DNA from: PALSA-612 sp963704335 | GTDB lineage: Bacteria > Actinomycetota > Thermoleophilia > Gaiellales > Gaiellaceae | Assembly: GCA_963704335.1 (NCBI GenBank) | Contig: OY969889.1 | Location: forward strand, 2,976,001-3,040,000 | Direction: 5' to 3' | Length of the DNA stretch: 64,000 nt | Part shown: positions 17,576 to 26,459 of the stretch, one piece after another | Numbering within the stretch: the stretch's first letter is position 1 | Layout: the number at the start of each line of letters is the position of its first letter | The notes under the pieces: model-generated | What the model saw: only the letters and a program-made list of their open reading frames with translations | Told to the model about the DNA's origin: nothing | Database searches by the model: none | Translations under genes and position numbers: made by a program

Positions 17576-17669
17576 GAAATCTCCTTCGGTTAGTGGACCG
17601 GAAAGGAGAAGCCTAGAGGAAAAGCCACGTGAAATGCGGCGACCCGAAATTCTGGGAAGTTCGAGCGCA

Positions 17670-17675
17670 TACAAT
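17670..17675 (+). promoter_or_regulatory. Candidate -10 box TACAAT, leaderless start
   Basis: TACAAT ends 8 nt before the GTG at 17684, and no ribosome site lies between them. Confidence 0.5.
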
Positions 17676-17683
17676 CTCCGACT

Positions 17684-18754
17684 GTGGAGGGGAAGACGAT
17701 CGTCGTGCTCGACGGAGACGAGACCGGCCAGGAGCTGCTGGAGGAAGCGCTACGGGTCATGGCCCCGGATGTGATCGGCATCGAGTTCGACCTGCCTCGC
17801 TACGACCTCTCCCTCGCCAATCGCCGGACCACGCAGAACGCCGTCGTTCACGAGGCAGCCGCGGCGATTCGCGAGGCGGGCATGGGATTGAAGGCGGCAA
17901 CGACCACACCCGAAGGCGCCGGTGACGTCGGCTCGCCGAACAGGATCCTCCGCGAGGAGATTGGCGGCCAAGTGATCGTCCGCACCGGCAGGCGCATCCC
18001 CGGCGTCGCTCCCGTCGGCGGCGCGCATGCGCCGATATCGGTCGTGCGCATGGCGGTCGGCGATGCGTACGGCGCAAAGGAGTGGCGCGAAGGGGAAGGC
18101 GACGCCGAAACCGCATTTCGCACCGAGCGCATCGAGCGAAAGGTCTGCCACGCGGTGGCGGAGTTCGCATTCCGGCTGGCGGAACGCACCGGCGCCAAGG
18201 TATTCGGCGGGCCGAAATACACGGTCAGCCCGATCTACGAGGGAATGCTGAAGGAGGAGATGGACGAGGCGGCCGAGAGGCATCCGGACGTCCCGTACAA
18301 CCCCCAGCTGATCGACGCCACATTCGCGCTCCTGCTGTCCGCCAGCGGGGACCCGATGGTGATCCCGGCGCTGAATCGTGACGGCGACATCCTCTCCGAC
18401 CTCGTGCTGCCGCTGTTCGGCTCCATCGCCGGCTCGGAGTCGCTCGTGGTCGCCTTCGGCGACGACTATGTGCCCGACGTCGTGCTGGCCGAGGCCGCCC
18501 ACGGCACTGCTCCGAGCCTGTACGGCAAGAACGTCGCCAACCCGCTGGCGATGATCCTCGCAGCTGCCGCCTTGCTCACGTTTGCGGACGAGGAAGCCGC
18601 CGCCGCAGCGCGCGCAATACGCGAATCGAGCCTCGAAGCCGTGGCCGACGGCGTGCGTACTGCCGACCTCGCCGGCCACACGTCAACGACCGAATTCACC
18701 GACGACGTCATCCGGAGAGTGCGGGCTAAGCTGGAGGTATGGGCAACGCTTTGA
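17684..18754 (+). CDS. Isocitrate/isopropylmalate-family dehydrogenase
   Basis: 356 residues from GTG. It is a metal-dependent decarboxylating dehydrogenase of the IDH/IMDH fold: N-terminal VVLDGDETGQELLEEAL, SPNRILREEIGG, NRDGDILSDLV (metal-binding Asp pair) and EAAHGTAPSLYGKNVANP (cofactor loop). The SPNxxxR and GDAYGAK segments look closer to type II NADP-isocitrate dehydrogenases than to LeuB, but it is shorter than those (over 400 residues). The exact substrate needs a phylogeny. The downstream secreted-protein gene overlaps by 16 nt. Confidence 0.78.
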   Translation: MEGKTIVVLDGDETGQELLEEALRVMAPDVIGIEFDLPRYDLSLANRRTTQNAVVHEAAAAIREAGMGLKAATTTPEGAGDVGSPNRILREEIGGQVIVRTGRRIPGVAPVGGAHAPISVVRMAVGDAYGAKEWREGEGDAETAFRTERIERKVCHAVAEFAFRLAERTGAKVFGGPKYTVSPIYEGMLKEEMDEAAERHPDVPYNPQLIDATFALLLSASGDPMVIPALNRDGDILSDLVLPLFGSIAGSESLVVAFGDDYVPDVVLAEAAHGTAPSLYGKNVANPLAMILAAAALLTFADEEAAAAARAIRESSLEAVADGVRTADLAGHTSTTEFTDDVIRRVRAKLEVWATL

Positions 18755-19305
18755 AGGCCTTGCTTGCGGCCGCAGCCGTGGCCGTCGTACTGCCGGTTTC
18801 GGCGGGCAATGCAAAGTCGAGCGCGAGCACGACGTACACGTGCAAGCAGGTGTGGGGGTCGTTCAACATCCAGCTGATCGGCGATCGCGACTGGGGCTGG
18901 AACCTCGGCGCACTCGGGTCCGTAGGCGCACCGAGGAAGAAGTCGATCATCGTCGTGTGGAGCCTGGGCGGCCTTCCGGCCCAGCAGGGGCTCAACATCT
19001 ACGGCTGGGCCACCGGCACGAACGCACGGCCGTCATCGCGCTGCGCGGTGATCAAGCGGACGCTGAAGGAGCCGTCGCTGGCGGGCCTGGGCCCGACCAC
19101 GCGCGTGAAGGACGGGTGGGCGTTCGGGCGGAAGTTCGGCTGCCTCCAAACGGGCCCGTTGCTGATCTCGACGACGCAACAGGGTTCCCGGACGAAAGTC
19201 GTGGTCCGCCTAGCCAAGAGCGGCCGCGCAATGGCCGTCGGCGAGGTCGGCGGAGGCGCGGGCTGGATCCGCGGCTCGAAGACCTGCGAGGCCAAAGAGA
19301 AGTAG
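18739..19305 (+). CDS. Secreted protein of unknown function
   Basis: 188 residues; ATG has GGAGG 5 nt upstream, inside the end of the dehydrogenase gene. A signal peptide (ALKALLAAAAVAVVLPVSAGNA) is cut near residue 26. Four cysteines in the mature part (YTCKQVWG, RCAVIK, GCLQT, KTCEA) suggest two disulfides in an extracellular beta-rich domain. I know no family. It overlaps the upstream gene but is functionally unlike it. Confidence 0.7.
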   Translation: MGNALKALLAAAAVAVVLPVSAGNAKSSASTTYTCKQVWGSFNIQLIGDRDWGWNLGALGSVGAPRKKSIIVVWSLGGLPAQQGLNIYGWATGTNARPSSRCAVIKRTLKEPSLAGLGPTTRVKDGWAFGRKFGCLQTGPLLISTTQQGSRTKVVVRLAKSGRAMAVGEVGGGAGWIRGSKTCEAKEK

Positions 19306-19327
19306 CTACCAGCGGCGCCGCGTGCCC

Positions 19328-19996
19328 TCAGGAGGCAGCGGCGCGCGTAATGCCCGTGGGCAGCTCGAACCCACCCTGCCGCCAGGCCTCGGCGAAGACG
19401 GCGACCACGTCAGGATCGAACTGCGTGCCGGCGCAGCGCTCGAGCTCCGAGATCGCCCGTACCTGGCTCAAGGCGCGTCGGTACGGTCGGTCCGAGGTCA
19501 TCGCGTCGTAGGCGTCGGCGACGGCGAGCACGCGGGCCTCGATCGGGATCTCGTTGCCCGCCCTGCCGCTCGGGTAGCCATGGCCGTCCCAGCGCTCGTG
19601 GTGATGGAGGACGCACGGGACGGCAGCACGATACTCCGAGTCGCCGACCATGAGCGCCCCCTCCTGCGGATGGGCACGGACGCGTTCGAGCTCGGCCTCG
19701 CTGAGCGGCCCGGCTTTCCGGCACACAGCGTCCAACTCGGGCAGCGCGAGCCTGCCGATGTCGTGCAGCGCGGCCCCGATCCGCAAGACCTCGATCTGCT
19801 CGTCGTTCCAGCCGAGGCGGGCGGCGATAGCCTCTGCAATCACCGTCACGCGCGCAGCATGTCCGTACGAATATGCGTCGCGAGCCTCGATTGCGCGCGC
19901 GAGGGCCATGAGCGGCATCGCTCGTGATTCCAGGTACCACGCCAGTTCCCTTCCGGCCGAAACGTTCTCGCCACTCGCGTAGAGTTGCGCCGGCAT
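19328..19996 (-). CDS. HD-GYP domain phosphodiesterase-like protein
   Basis: 222 residues if started at ATG 19996; ATG at 19918 is an alternative. The HD-GYP core is complete: YSYGHAARV, ALHDIGRLALPE, HPQEGALMVG, HHHERWDGHGYPSG and RVLAVADAYDAMTSDRPYRRAL. Such proteins hydrolyse cyclic-di-GMP or related nucleotides. There is no receiver or membrane domain, so the input is unknown. Its ATG interlocks with the divergent pntA ATG (sequence gCATGc), so the two promoters must overlap. Confidence 0.85.
   Translation of the reverse strand: MPAQLYASGENVSAGRELAWYLESRAMPLMALARAIEARDAYSYGHAARVTVIAEAIAARLGWNDEQIEVLRIGAALHDIGRLALPELDAVCRKAGPLSEAELERVRAHPQEGALMVGDSEYRAAVPCVLHHHERWDGHGYPSGRAGNEIPIEARVLAVADAYDAMTSDRPYRRALSQVRAISELERCAGTQFDPDVVAVFAEAWRQGGFELPTGITRAAAS
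19980..19985 (+). promoter_or_regulatory. Candidate -10 box TAGAGT for leaderless pnt operon
   Basis: TAGAGT ends 9 nt before the pntA ATG at 19995, with no ribosome site between. The same hexamer serves rmuC at 7710. Confidence 0.5.
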
Positions 19997-21083
19997 GCAG
20001 GTGGGGGTCCCGAGAGAGACGGCGCCGGATGAGCGCCGCGTCGCGCTCGTCCCCGACATCGTTTCCCGCCTGACCGGCGCCGGCTTCACGGTGGTCGTAG
20101 AGCGGGGCGCCGGCGAGGCCGCCGGCTTTCCCGACTCCGACTACGAGGCGGCGGGCGCGAGCATGGTCGATGACGTGCTGGGCAACGCAGAGGGCGTCGT
20201 GATGGTGCAGAAGCCGTCAACGGAGCAGATCGGGAAGCTCCGGAGCGGTGACGTCCTCGTCGCCTTCCTCCAGCCGCTCACGGATACCGAGGGCGTCGAG
20301 CGGCTGCGCACGCAGGGGGTGGTCGCGTTCGCGATGGAGTCGATCCCGCGCATCACTCGCGCGCAGCCCATGGACGCATTGTCCTCGCAGGCCACCGTCT
20401 CCGGCTACAAGGCCGTCCTGCTCGCCGCAGAGCGGCTGCCGAAGTTCTTTCCGATGCTGACTACCGCGGCGGGCACGGTGCCGCCGGCGAAGGTGCTCGT
20501 ACTGGGTGCGGGCGTCGCCGGCCTCCAGGCACTGGCCACCGCCCGGCGGCTCGGCGCCGTCGTCTCCGGCTTCGACGTACGCCCGGTCGTCAAGGAGCAG
20601 GTGGAGTCGCTAGGGGCGACGTTTCTCGACCTCGGCATCCGAGGCGAGGAGACCGAAGGCGGCTACGCGACCGAGCTGACCCCGGAGCAGCAAGCCCAGC
20701 AGCAGGCCGCGCTCGAGGAGCGGCTCCCGGAGTTCGACGTCGTGATCACGACGGCCGCCGTCCCCGGTCGCCCGGCGCCGAAGCTCATTCCCGCGAGCGC
20801 CGTCCGCGCGATGCGACCGGGCTCCGTGATCGTCGATCTGGCGGCGGAGACGGGCGGTAACTGCGAGCTCACCAAACCCGGTGAGGAAATCGTGGAGAGC
20901 GGCGTCACCATCGTCGGCGTCGTGAACCTGCCCAGCACGATGCCCGCGCACGCGAGCCAGCTCTACGCCCGCAACGTGATGGCGCTGCTCCAGCATCTCG
21001 CGCCAGAGGGCGAGCTCAGGCTCGATTGGGACGACGAGATCACCGCCGGCGCGTGTGTCACCCGGAAGGCGGCGGCGGCATGA
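19995..21083 (+). CDS. pntAA: NAD(P) transhydrogenase subunit alpha 1 (dI, NAD-binding)
   Basis: 362 residues. It is the soluble NAD(H)-binding domain of proton-translocating transhydrogenase: N-terminal VPRETAPDERRVALVP, FAMESIPRITRAQPMDALSSQ, the Rossmann motif VLGAGVAGLQAL, and VVITTAAVPGRPAPKLI. First gene of a three-gene operon; its stop overlaps the next ATG (ATGA). The split alpha subunit (dI separate from the membrane part) is the form seen in Rhodospirillum and many Actinobacteria. It balances NADPH against NADH using the proton gradient. Confidence 0.95.
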   Translation: MQVGVPRETAPDERRVALVPDIVSRLTGAGFTVVVERGAGEAAGFPDSDYEAAGASMVDDVLGNAEGVVMVQKPSTEQIGKLRSGDVLVAFLQPLTDTEGVERLRTQGVVAFAMESIPRITRAQPMDALSSQATVSGYKAVLLAAERLPKFFPMLTTAAGTVPPAKVLVLGAGVAGLQALATARRLGAVVSGFDVRPVVKEQVESLGATFLDLGIRGEETEGGYATELTPEQQAQQQAALEERLPEFDVVITTAAVPGRPAPKLIPASAVRAMRPGSVIVDLAAETGGNCELTKPGEEIVESGVTIVGVVNLPSTMPAHASQLYARNVMALLQHLAPEGELRLDWDDEITAGACVTRKAAAA

Positions 21084-21391
21084 CGACGAGCTTCCTGATC
21101 GAGCTGACGGTGCTGATCCTCGCCGCGTTCCTCGGCTTCGAGGTCGTCTCCAAGGTGCCGACCCTCCTACACACCCCGCTCATGTCCGGGTCGAACGCCA
21201 TCCACGGCATCGTCGTCGTGGGCGCGATCATCGTCGCCTCGCTGCCCGATACAACCGGCTGGGTGCGGATCGTGGCGCTGGCGGCGGTCGCACTCGGTAC
21301 GGCCAACGTCGTCGGCGGCTTTGTGGTCACCGACCGCATGCTGCAGATGTTCAAGCGCCGTGAGCCTCCACAGAAGGAGCCGGAGGAATGA
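21080..21391 (+). CDS. pntAB: NAD(P) transhydrogenase subunit alpha 2 (membrane part)
   Basis: 103 residues from ATG at 21080. Three hydrophobic helices with the family motif VPTLLHTPLMSGSNAIHGIV and a charged cytoplasmic tail MFKRREPPQKEPEE. It supplies part of the proton channel (dII) together with PntB. Both ends overlap their neighbours by 4 nt, so all three subunits are translationally coupled. Confidence 0.93.
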   Translation: MTTSFLIELTVLILAAFLGFEVVSKVPTLLHTPLMSGSNAIHGIVVVGAIIVASLPDTTGWVRIVALAAVALGTANVVGGFVVTDRMLQMFKRREPPQKEPEE

Positions 21392-22785
21392 CGCGCGGCG
21401 ATTGGGTGTCGCTGGCCTACATCGTCACGATCGTCTCTTTCATCGTCGCCCTGCGTTACCTCTCCGATCCCGCCAAGGCTCGGCACGGCAACCGGGTCGG
21501 CGCCGTCGGCATGGCCATCGCCATCGTCGCGACGTTCTTCCTGCCCGGCCTCGACTCCGGCCAGTTCGTCTGGGTGATCATTGTCATGGCGATCACAGCG
21601 CCGATCGGCGCCTACGCCGCGCGCTCCGTGAAGATGACGGCGATGCCGCAGATGGTGGCGCTGTTCAACGGCGTCGGCGGCGGAGCGGCGGCACTGATCG
21701 CCCTGGCGGATTTCCACGACTCGATCGCAGCACCTGGCGACCTCGATCTCAACGTCTCCATCGCCATCGTCCTCTCGGCGATTATCGGCTCGGTGTCGTT
21801 CGCGGGCAGCATGGTCGCCTACGCGAAGCTCCAGGAGCTGATGACCGGCCGGCCGATCACCTATCCCGGCCAGAAGTACGGCAATCTCGCGTTGCTGGCG
21901 GTCCTCCTCGGCCTCGGGATCGCCATCGTCGCCGGCGTCGAGAGCGAAGCACTGCTCGTCGCGATCATCCTCGGCGCGCTCGCCTTCGGCGTGCTCTTCG
22001 TGCTGCCCATCGGGGGCGCCGACATGCCGGTCGTCATCTCGTTGCTCAACGCGTTCACGGGCATCGCCGCATCCGCCACCGGCTTCGTGTTGCACCAGAC
22101 CGTGTTGATCGTGAGCGGCATGCTCGTCGGCGCAGCCGGCACGCTGCTGACGCTGATGATGGCCAGGGCGATGGGACGCTCAGTCGTGAGCGTCCTGTTC
22201 GGCGCCTTCGGCCAGCTGCAGGTGACCGAAGAGGCCCTCGCGGCCTCGGGCGGAGCCGTCAAGTCGACGACGGCCGAAGACGTCGGCGTTCTGCTCGCAT
22301 ACTCACAACGCGTCGTCGTCGTTCCGGGCTACGGCCTGGCCGTCGCACAGGCGCAGCACGCGGTGCGCGAGTTGGCGGACGAGCTCGACAAGAAGGGCGT
22401 CGACGTCCGCTACGCGATCCATCCGGTCGCGGGACGCATGCCCGGACACATGAACGTCCTACTGGCGGAGGCGAACGTCCCGTACGACCAGCTGCACGAG
22501 ATGGACGAGATCAACCCGGCTTTCGAGCAGACGGACGTGGCACTCGTCATCGGGGCGAACGACGTCACGAACCCGGCCGCGCGCAGCGACCCGGGCAGCC
22601 CGATCTACGGGATGCCTATCCTCAACGTCGACCACGCGAAGAATGTCGTGGTGCTCAAGCGCTCGATGAGCCCGGGCTTCGCCGGTATCGACAACCCGCT
22701 GTTCGTCGACCCGAAGACCTCGATGCTGTTCGGCGACGCGAAGTCTTCGGTCGAGGCGCTCGTCGCCGCAGTCAAGGCGCTCTAA
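21388..22785 (+). CDS. pntB: NAD(P) transhydrogenase subunit beta
   Basis: 465 residues. About eight transmembrane helices form the rest of dII, followed by the soluble NADP-binding dIII domain with VVPGYGLAVAQAQHAV, HPVAGRMPGHMNVLLAEA, VIGANDVTNPAARSD and MSPGFAGIDNPLF. It ends at TAA 22783-22785. The next gene continues in the same frame directly after this stop. Confidence 0.95.
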   Translation: MTRGDWVSLAYIVTIVSFIVALRYLSDPAKARHGNRVGAVGMAIAIVATFFLPGLDSGQFVWVIIVMAITAPIGAYAARSVKMTAMPQMVALFNGVGGGAAALIALADFHDSIAAPGDLDLNVSIAIVLSAIIGSVSFAGSMVAYAKLQELMTGRPITYPGQKYGNLALLAVLLGLGIAIVAGVESEALLVAIILGALAFGVLFVLPIGGADMPVVISLLNAFTGIAASATGFVLHQTVLIVSGMLVGAAGTLLTLMMARAMGRSVVSVLFGAFGQLQVTEEALAASGGAVKSTTAEDVGVLLAYSQRVVVVPGYGLAVAQAQHAVRELADELDKKGVDVRYAIHPVAGRMPGHMNVLLAEANVPYDQLHEMDEINPAFEQTDVALVIGANDVTNPAARSDPGSPIYGMPILNVDHAKNVVVLKRSMSPGFAGIDNPLFVDPKTSMLFGDAKSSVEALVAAVKAL

Positions 22786-23724
22786 CTGGGCATCCCCGTC
22801 TTCAGCGGGCGCGACGTCGAGGCGACCGTCTCGCCCGAGCGAGCCGTCGAGGCCGTCCGCGAGGCGTTCATCGCGTATGCCCGCGGCGAGTGGACGATGC
22901 CGCCCAAGGTGTACGTGCCCGCCTACCCGGCAGGCGACTTCCGCGCGATGCCGGCCCTGGGGGGCGGCCACGCAGCGCTCAAGTGGGTGACCTCGTTCCC
23001 CGGCAATCCCGCGCGGGGGCTGCCGACGGTGACCGGGCTCGTCCTGCTCTCGAGCGCAGAGGACGGAGGCCTCGTTGCCTGCTTCGACGCAGCTGCGGTG
23101 ACGGCGCTGCGTACGGGCGCCGCGGCTGTGCTGGCCGCGGAGACGCTCGGCCATCCCGATGCTGCGACGGCCGCCGTGATCGGCGCCGGCGTCAACGGAC
23201 GGGCTGCAGCGCGGACATTTCTAGCGCGCGCCCGTGCGGTGGCGATCTTCGACGTCGACAACCAGCGGGCCGAACACGTGGCGGGCGAGCTGGGCGCGGA
23301 CGTCGCAAACACTCTCAATGAGGCGCTTCGCGCCGATCTCGTAGTGACAATGACGCCAGGCCACGAGCCGGTGATCGAGGAGGGCGCGCTTCGACCTGGG
23401 CAGCACGTGAGCCTCATGGGCGCCGACGGTCCCGGGAAGGCGGAGATCTCTGTCGCCGAGCTGGCGCGAACGCACGTCTTCTGCGACGACTGGGAGCAGG
23501 CGAGCCACAACGGCGAGCTCGCCCATGCCGTCGGCACGGGAGCGCTGGGCCGCGACGACGTGACCGACCTCGGTGCAGTCCTGGCCGGCACGGCCGCGGG
23601 CCGCCGCTCCGCCGACGAGATCACCGCGTTCGACTCCACGGGCCTGGCCATCCAGGACCTGGCCATCGCGCTGGCCGCACTCGAGCACGCAGACGCATCG
23701 AGCGTGCCACACATCGATCTGTAG
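22786..23724 (+). CDS. Ornithine cyclodeaminase/mu-crystallin family protein, apparent CTG start
   Basis: Codons from CTG 22786 read as a normal family N-terminus (helix VSPERAVEAVREAFIAYARGEWTM), while the first ATG at 22897 would remove it. No ATG, GTG or TTG lies between the pntB stop and 22897 in this frame, so CTG with AAGGCG 7 nt upstream is the likely start (312 residues). The Rossmann core reads AAVIGAGVNGRAAARTF and VTMTPGHEPVI. The family reduces or deaminates amino or imino acids with NAD(P)H; co-transcription with pnt suggests NADPH use, but the substrate is unknown. Confidence 0.8.
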   Translation: MGIPVFSGRDVEATVSPERAVEAVREAFIAYARGEWTMPPKVYVPAYPAGDFRAMPALGGGHAALKWVTSFPGNPARGLPTVTGLVLLSSAEDGGLVACFDAAAVTALRTGAAAVLAAETLGHPDAATAAVIGAGVNGRAAARTFLARARAVAIFDVDNQRAEHVAGELGADVANTLNEALRADLVVTMTPGHEPVIEEGALRPGQHVSLMGADGPGKAEISVAELARTHVFCDDWEQASHNGELAHAVGTGALGRDDVTDLGAVLAGTAAGRRSADEITAFDSTGLAIQDLAIALAALEHADASSVPHIDL

Positions 23725-23753
23725 GTTTTCGCTACCCCACGAAAGGAGACGGC

Positions 23754-24116
23754 ATGGCAGGCAAACTCGTGCACTGGGAGTTCCCCGCGGACGACGCCGG
23801 ACGAGCAACGTCGTTCTGGAACTCGCTCTTCGGCTGGGACTTCGAGGAGTTTCAGGGCAGCGGATACCACATGACGCAGTCAACCGACCCGGGCGGCGCC
23901 CTTCAGGCCCGGCAAGAAGGTCAGACGGGCGTCACCGTCTACTTCGACACAGACGACGTCGACGACGCGTCGGAGAAAGTGAAGTCGCTGGGCGGGACGG
24001 TTGCCATGCCGAAGAGCCCGGTGCCGGGCATGGGCTACTTCGCGATCTGCCAGGACACCGAGGGCAATACGTTCGGACTCTGGGAGACCGACGATTCCGC
24101 ACCGGCTCCTAGCTAG
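23754..24116 (+). CDS. VOC-family protein (glyoxalase/dioxygenase fold)
   Basis: 120 residues, ATG preceded by GAAAGGAG. One vicinal-oxygen-chelate module pair: VHWEFPADDAGRATSFWNSLFGWDFEEF at the start, the VYFDTDDVDDASEKVKSLGG strand-helix, and GYFAICQDTEGNTFGLWE at the end. His7 and Glu residues could bind metal. Proteins of this type include glyoxalases and antibiotic-resistance binders; nothing points to a substrate here. It ends just before a strong hairpin. Confidence 0.87.
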   Translation: MAGKLVHWEFPADDAGRATSFWNSLFGWDFEEFQGSGYHMTQSTDPGGALQARQEGQTGVTVYFDTDDVDDASEKVKSLGGTVAMPKSPVPGMGYFAICQDTEGNTFGLWETDDSAPAPS

Positions 24117-24158
24117 ACGAGTCGCGCAAGACCGAAGAGCGCCACGAGGCGCACGACT

Positions 24159-24182
24159 GGGGGCGGCCCTCAGGCCGCCCCC
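24159..24182. terminator. Perfect 10-bp hairpin between convergent genes
   Basis: GGGGGCGGCC, loop CTCA, GGCCGCCCCC, with no U tract. It lies between the VOC gene (plus) and the secreted protein (minus) and is suited to stop transcription from both sides. Confidence 0.65.
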
Positions 24183-24209
24183 GTTGGAACACGCTACGTG
24201 GCGAAGCCC

Positions 24210-25325
24210 TTAGTTCTGCGGGCCGACGTAGGTGATCGTGTAGTTCAGCGAGCCGCTGTTGTCGCCGTACCAGGCGGCGTCCTTCGTGGTGTCGCCATCG
24301 AAGACGGCGAGGTTCACCTCTCCGGAGAGCGGCATCGTCAGCGAGTACGCGTGCTGCGTGCTGTGCGCACCCCAGTCCACGAACTCCCCGTCAACCTGCA
24401 CATCCCCGAAGTTTTCTCCGAGGAGGAACGGGGCAACGTAGTAGCCCTGCTGGTGCGTCGTCCAGCCGTCGACGGTCGTGTACTCGGCGTCGGCGACGTT
24501 GAGGTCGCGGTTGGTGTACGTGCCGGACACGTCGATCCGGTAGTTCCCGCTAGTCAGCAGCGCCGTCGTCGTTCCTTCGAGCTCGCTGGAGTCGATGGTG
24601 CCGGTCGCTACAACCTCGTTGGGCATGTAGCTGGGCAGAAGCCCGGCGCACTGTCCGAGCACGGACTTCACTGCCGTGTTCGCGGATCCCCAGCTCGGGA
24701 TCCTCGGCGCAGGGGAGTTACCTGTGCAGGTCAGATACTTGCCCGCCGTGTTGTTAGAGAGCTGGATGGGTCCGCCAGCCGTCTTGTTGTAGGCGACGGT
24801 GATGTTCTGGCCAGCGGTCGAGTTGAACAGGTTGTACCAATAGTGCCCCGAGTTGAAGGCGACGGTGATGCTCCCTGCCACCTTGGCGTGGTCGATGAAA
24901 AGACCGTCACCGATGCCGTTGGCATTGCCCGAATACGTCAGGTCGCCGCCGATCTTGTGGAAGCTCCCCGCGTTCGGAGTTCCGAGCGCGGTTGTCCCCC
25001 GACTGCCCGTAATGGTCAGGTTGTCGGCGATGCTGCCTCCGTTCGCGAGCGCGATCGTCCCGCCGAGGACGGTCACGTTCTTGCCGAACGAGTATCCGTA
25101 GGCGGACAGGGTCCCCAGGACCGTCACGTTGCCCCCGACCTTAGGAAAGCCCAATGCGCAGGTTGCCCCCGCCGGGACAATGAGGCCCCCGGGGGTGTCC
25201 AGGTTGTCGATCGCGCTTGTGCAGGTAGTAGGCGGCGCAGGCGGTGCGGCCGATGCCGGTAGGGCGACGAAAGCTGCGGCAGCGATCACTGGCACCATGA
25301 TCGCCACGAGTCGTTTGATGTTCAT
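24210..25325 (-). CDS. Secreted repetitive beta-rich protein, unknown function
   Basis: 371 residues from ATG at 25325 (GGAGG 10 nt upstream). A signal peptide ends ALPASAAPPAP near residue 28. Residues 40-200 contain repeated G-x-I/V-T-V/N-Asn ladders such as GGNVTVLGTLSA, KNVTVLGGTI, GDLTYSGN and AGQNITVAYN, which suggests a right-handed beta helix. The C-terminal 150 residues have a different composition with many Tyr/Asp. Cell-surface role is inferred. Ser/Thr/Asn content and lower GC than the neighbours hint at a different evolutionary history. Confidence 0.75.
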   Translation of the reverse strand: MNIKRLVAIMVPVIAAAAFVALPASAAPPAPPTTCTSAIDNLDTPGGLIVPAGATCALGFPKVGGNVTVLGTLSAYGYSFGKNVTVLGGTIALANGGSIADNLTITGSRGTTALGTPNAGSFHKIGGDLTYSGNANGIGDGLFIDHAKVAGSITVAFNSGHYWYNLFNSTAGQNITVAYNKTAGGPIQLSNNTAGKYLTCTGNSPAPRIPSWGSANTAVKSVLGQCAGLLPSYMPNEVVATGTIDSSELEGTTTALLTSGNYRIDVSGTYTNRDLNVADAEYTTVDGWTTHQQGYYVAPFLLGENFGDVQVDGEFVDWGAHSTQHAYSLTMPLSGEVNLAVFDGDTTKDAAWYGDNSGSLNYTITYVGPQN

Positions 25326-25469
25326 TACGAAGAATCCTCCGATGTCTGTTGGCAATCACCGTGATCGCCGTGTCCCTCCACTGTGTCCTGTCCTCACCTC
25401 ACCCGATAGGACACAAGTGGGTCTATTCCGCGGCATGTCGTCGCAGCCGGTAGCGCTCATGGCTGACGC

Positions 25470-26459
25470 CTATTTCGCGGTAACAGCTCGATAGACACCT
25501 GCCTGTTCGTCGACGAGTCCCGACAGCTCGAGCTCGGCGAGCGCCGCGGCCACTTCCGCTGCCGGGACCGCCAGCTCCCGCGTCAGGTCGTCCGGCGCAG
25601 CGGGACGGTCTCGAAGCTGCGACAGCACGAGCTCGGCCGGCGGCGACAGCTCGACGCGCTGCGGCTGCACAGGAGTGATGCCGAACGACTCGAGGACGTC
25701 GGCTGCCGAGGTGAGCGCGGTCGCTCCCGTGCGCAGCAGCGCATTCGTCCCCGCCGAGAGCGCCGACGTGATCTCACCCGGCACGGCGAACACCTCGCGG
25801 CCCTCCTCGAGCGCAAGATCGGCGGTGATCAACGCACCGCTCCGCTCCCGCGCTTCGACGACCACGGTGGCGGCCGCCAGTCCCGCGATGATTCGGTTTC
25901 GCGCGGGAAACCGCCACGGAGCGGGCTCGACGCCCGGCGCGTACTCGGCCACGATGAGGCCCTGCTCGGTGACTCGCCTGGCCAGCTCGGCGTGGGCCGC
26001 CGGATACACGCGGTCGACGCCACAGCCGAGCACCGCGACCGTAGTCCCTCCCACCTCCAGAGCGCCTCGGTGCGCCTCGCCGTCGACGCCTCGCGCCAGA
26101 CCGCTGACGACAACGAGGCCGGCGGCAGCCAGCTCGCGACCCAGTGTCCTGGCGACGGAGGCACCGTAGGGAGAGCAGGAGCGTGCACCCACAACTGCGA
26201 CCGCCGGCCGGTCGAGCAACGCGGCGTCAGAGTCACCACGTGCGAACAGCCCGACGGGCGGATCGAAGATCGCCGCCAGCCCACGAGGGAACGCCGGCTC
26301 CGAGCGGCCCAGCCAGCGGATGCCCTGCGCCTCGATGGTGACGAGATATGCCCGCTGGTCGAAATCGCGGGCGAACCTCGCGAACCGTGCCGACCGCGGC
26401 TCCGCCACGAGATGTGATCCCGTCTCGGCCGCAAATGCGGCCACGGCCAGGTCGCTCAT
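25470..26459 (-). CDS. dprA: DNA-processing protein DprA/Smf
   Basis: 329 residues from ATG at 26459, overlapping the comM stop (ATGA). The extended Rossmann fold shows the DprA signatures VAVVGARSCSPYG, VVSGLARGVDGEAHRGAL, VLGCGVDRVYPAAHAEL, PARNRIIAGLA and VVVEARERSGALITA. The C-terminal DML1-like winged helix starts near residue 265. DprA loads RecA on incoming single-stranded DNA during transformation and is also kept in non-competent bacteria. The comM-dprA pairing is standard. Confidence 0.95.
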   Translation of the reverse strand: MSDLAVAAFAAETGSHLVAEPRSARFARFARDFDQRAYLVTIEAQGIRWLGRSEPAFPRGLAAIFDPPVGLFARGDSDAALLDRPAVAVVGARSCSPYGASVARTLGRELAAAGLVVVSGLARGVDGEAHRGALEVGGTTVAVLGCGVDRVYPAAHAELARRVTEQGLIVAEYAPGVEPAPWRFPARNRIIAGLAAATVVVEARERSGALITADLALEEGREVFAVPGEITSALSAGTNALLRTGATALTSAADVLESFGITPVQPQRVELSPPAELVLSQLRDRPAAPDDLTRELAVPAAEVAAALAELELSGLVDEQAGVYRAVTAK

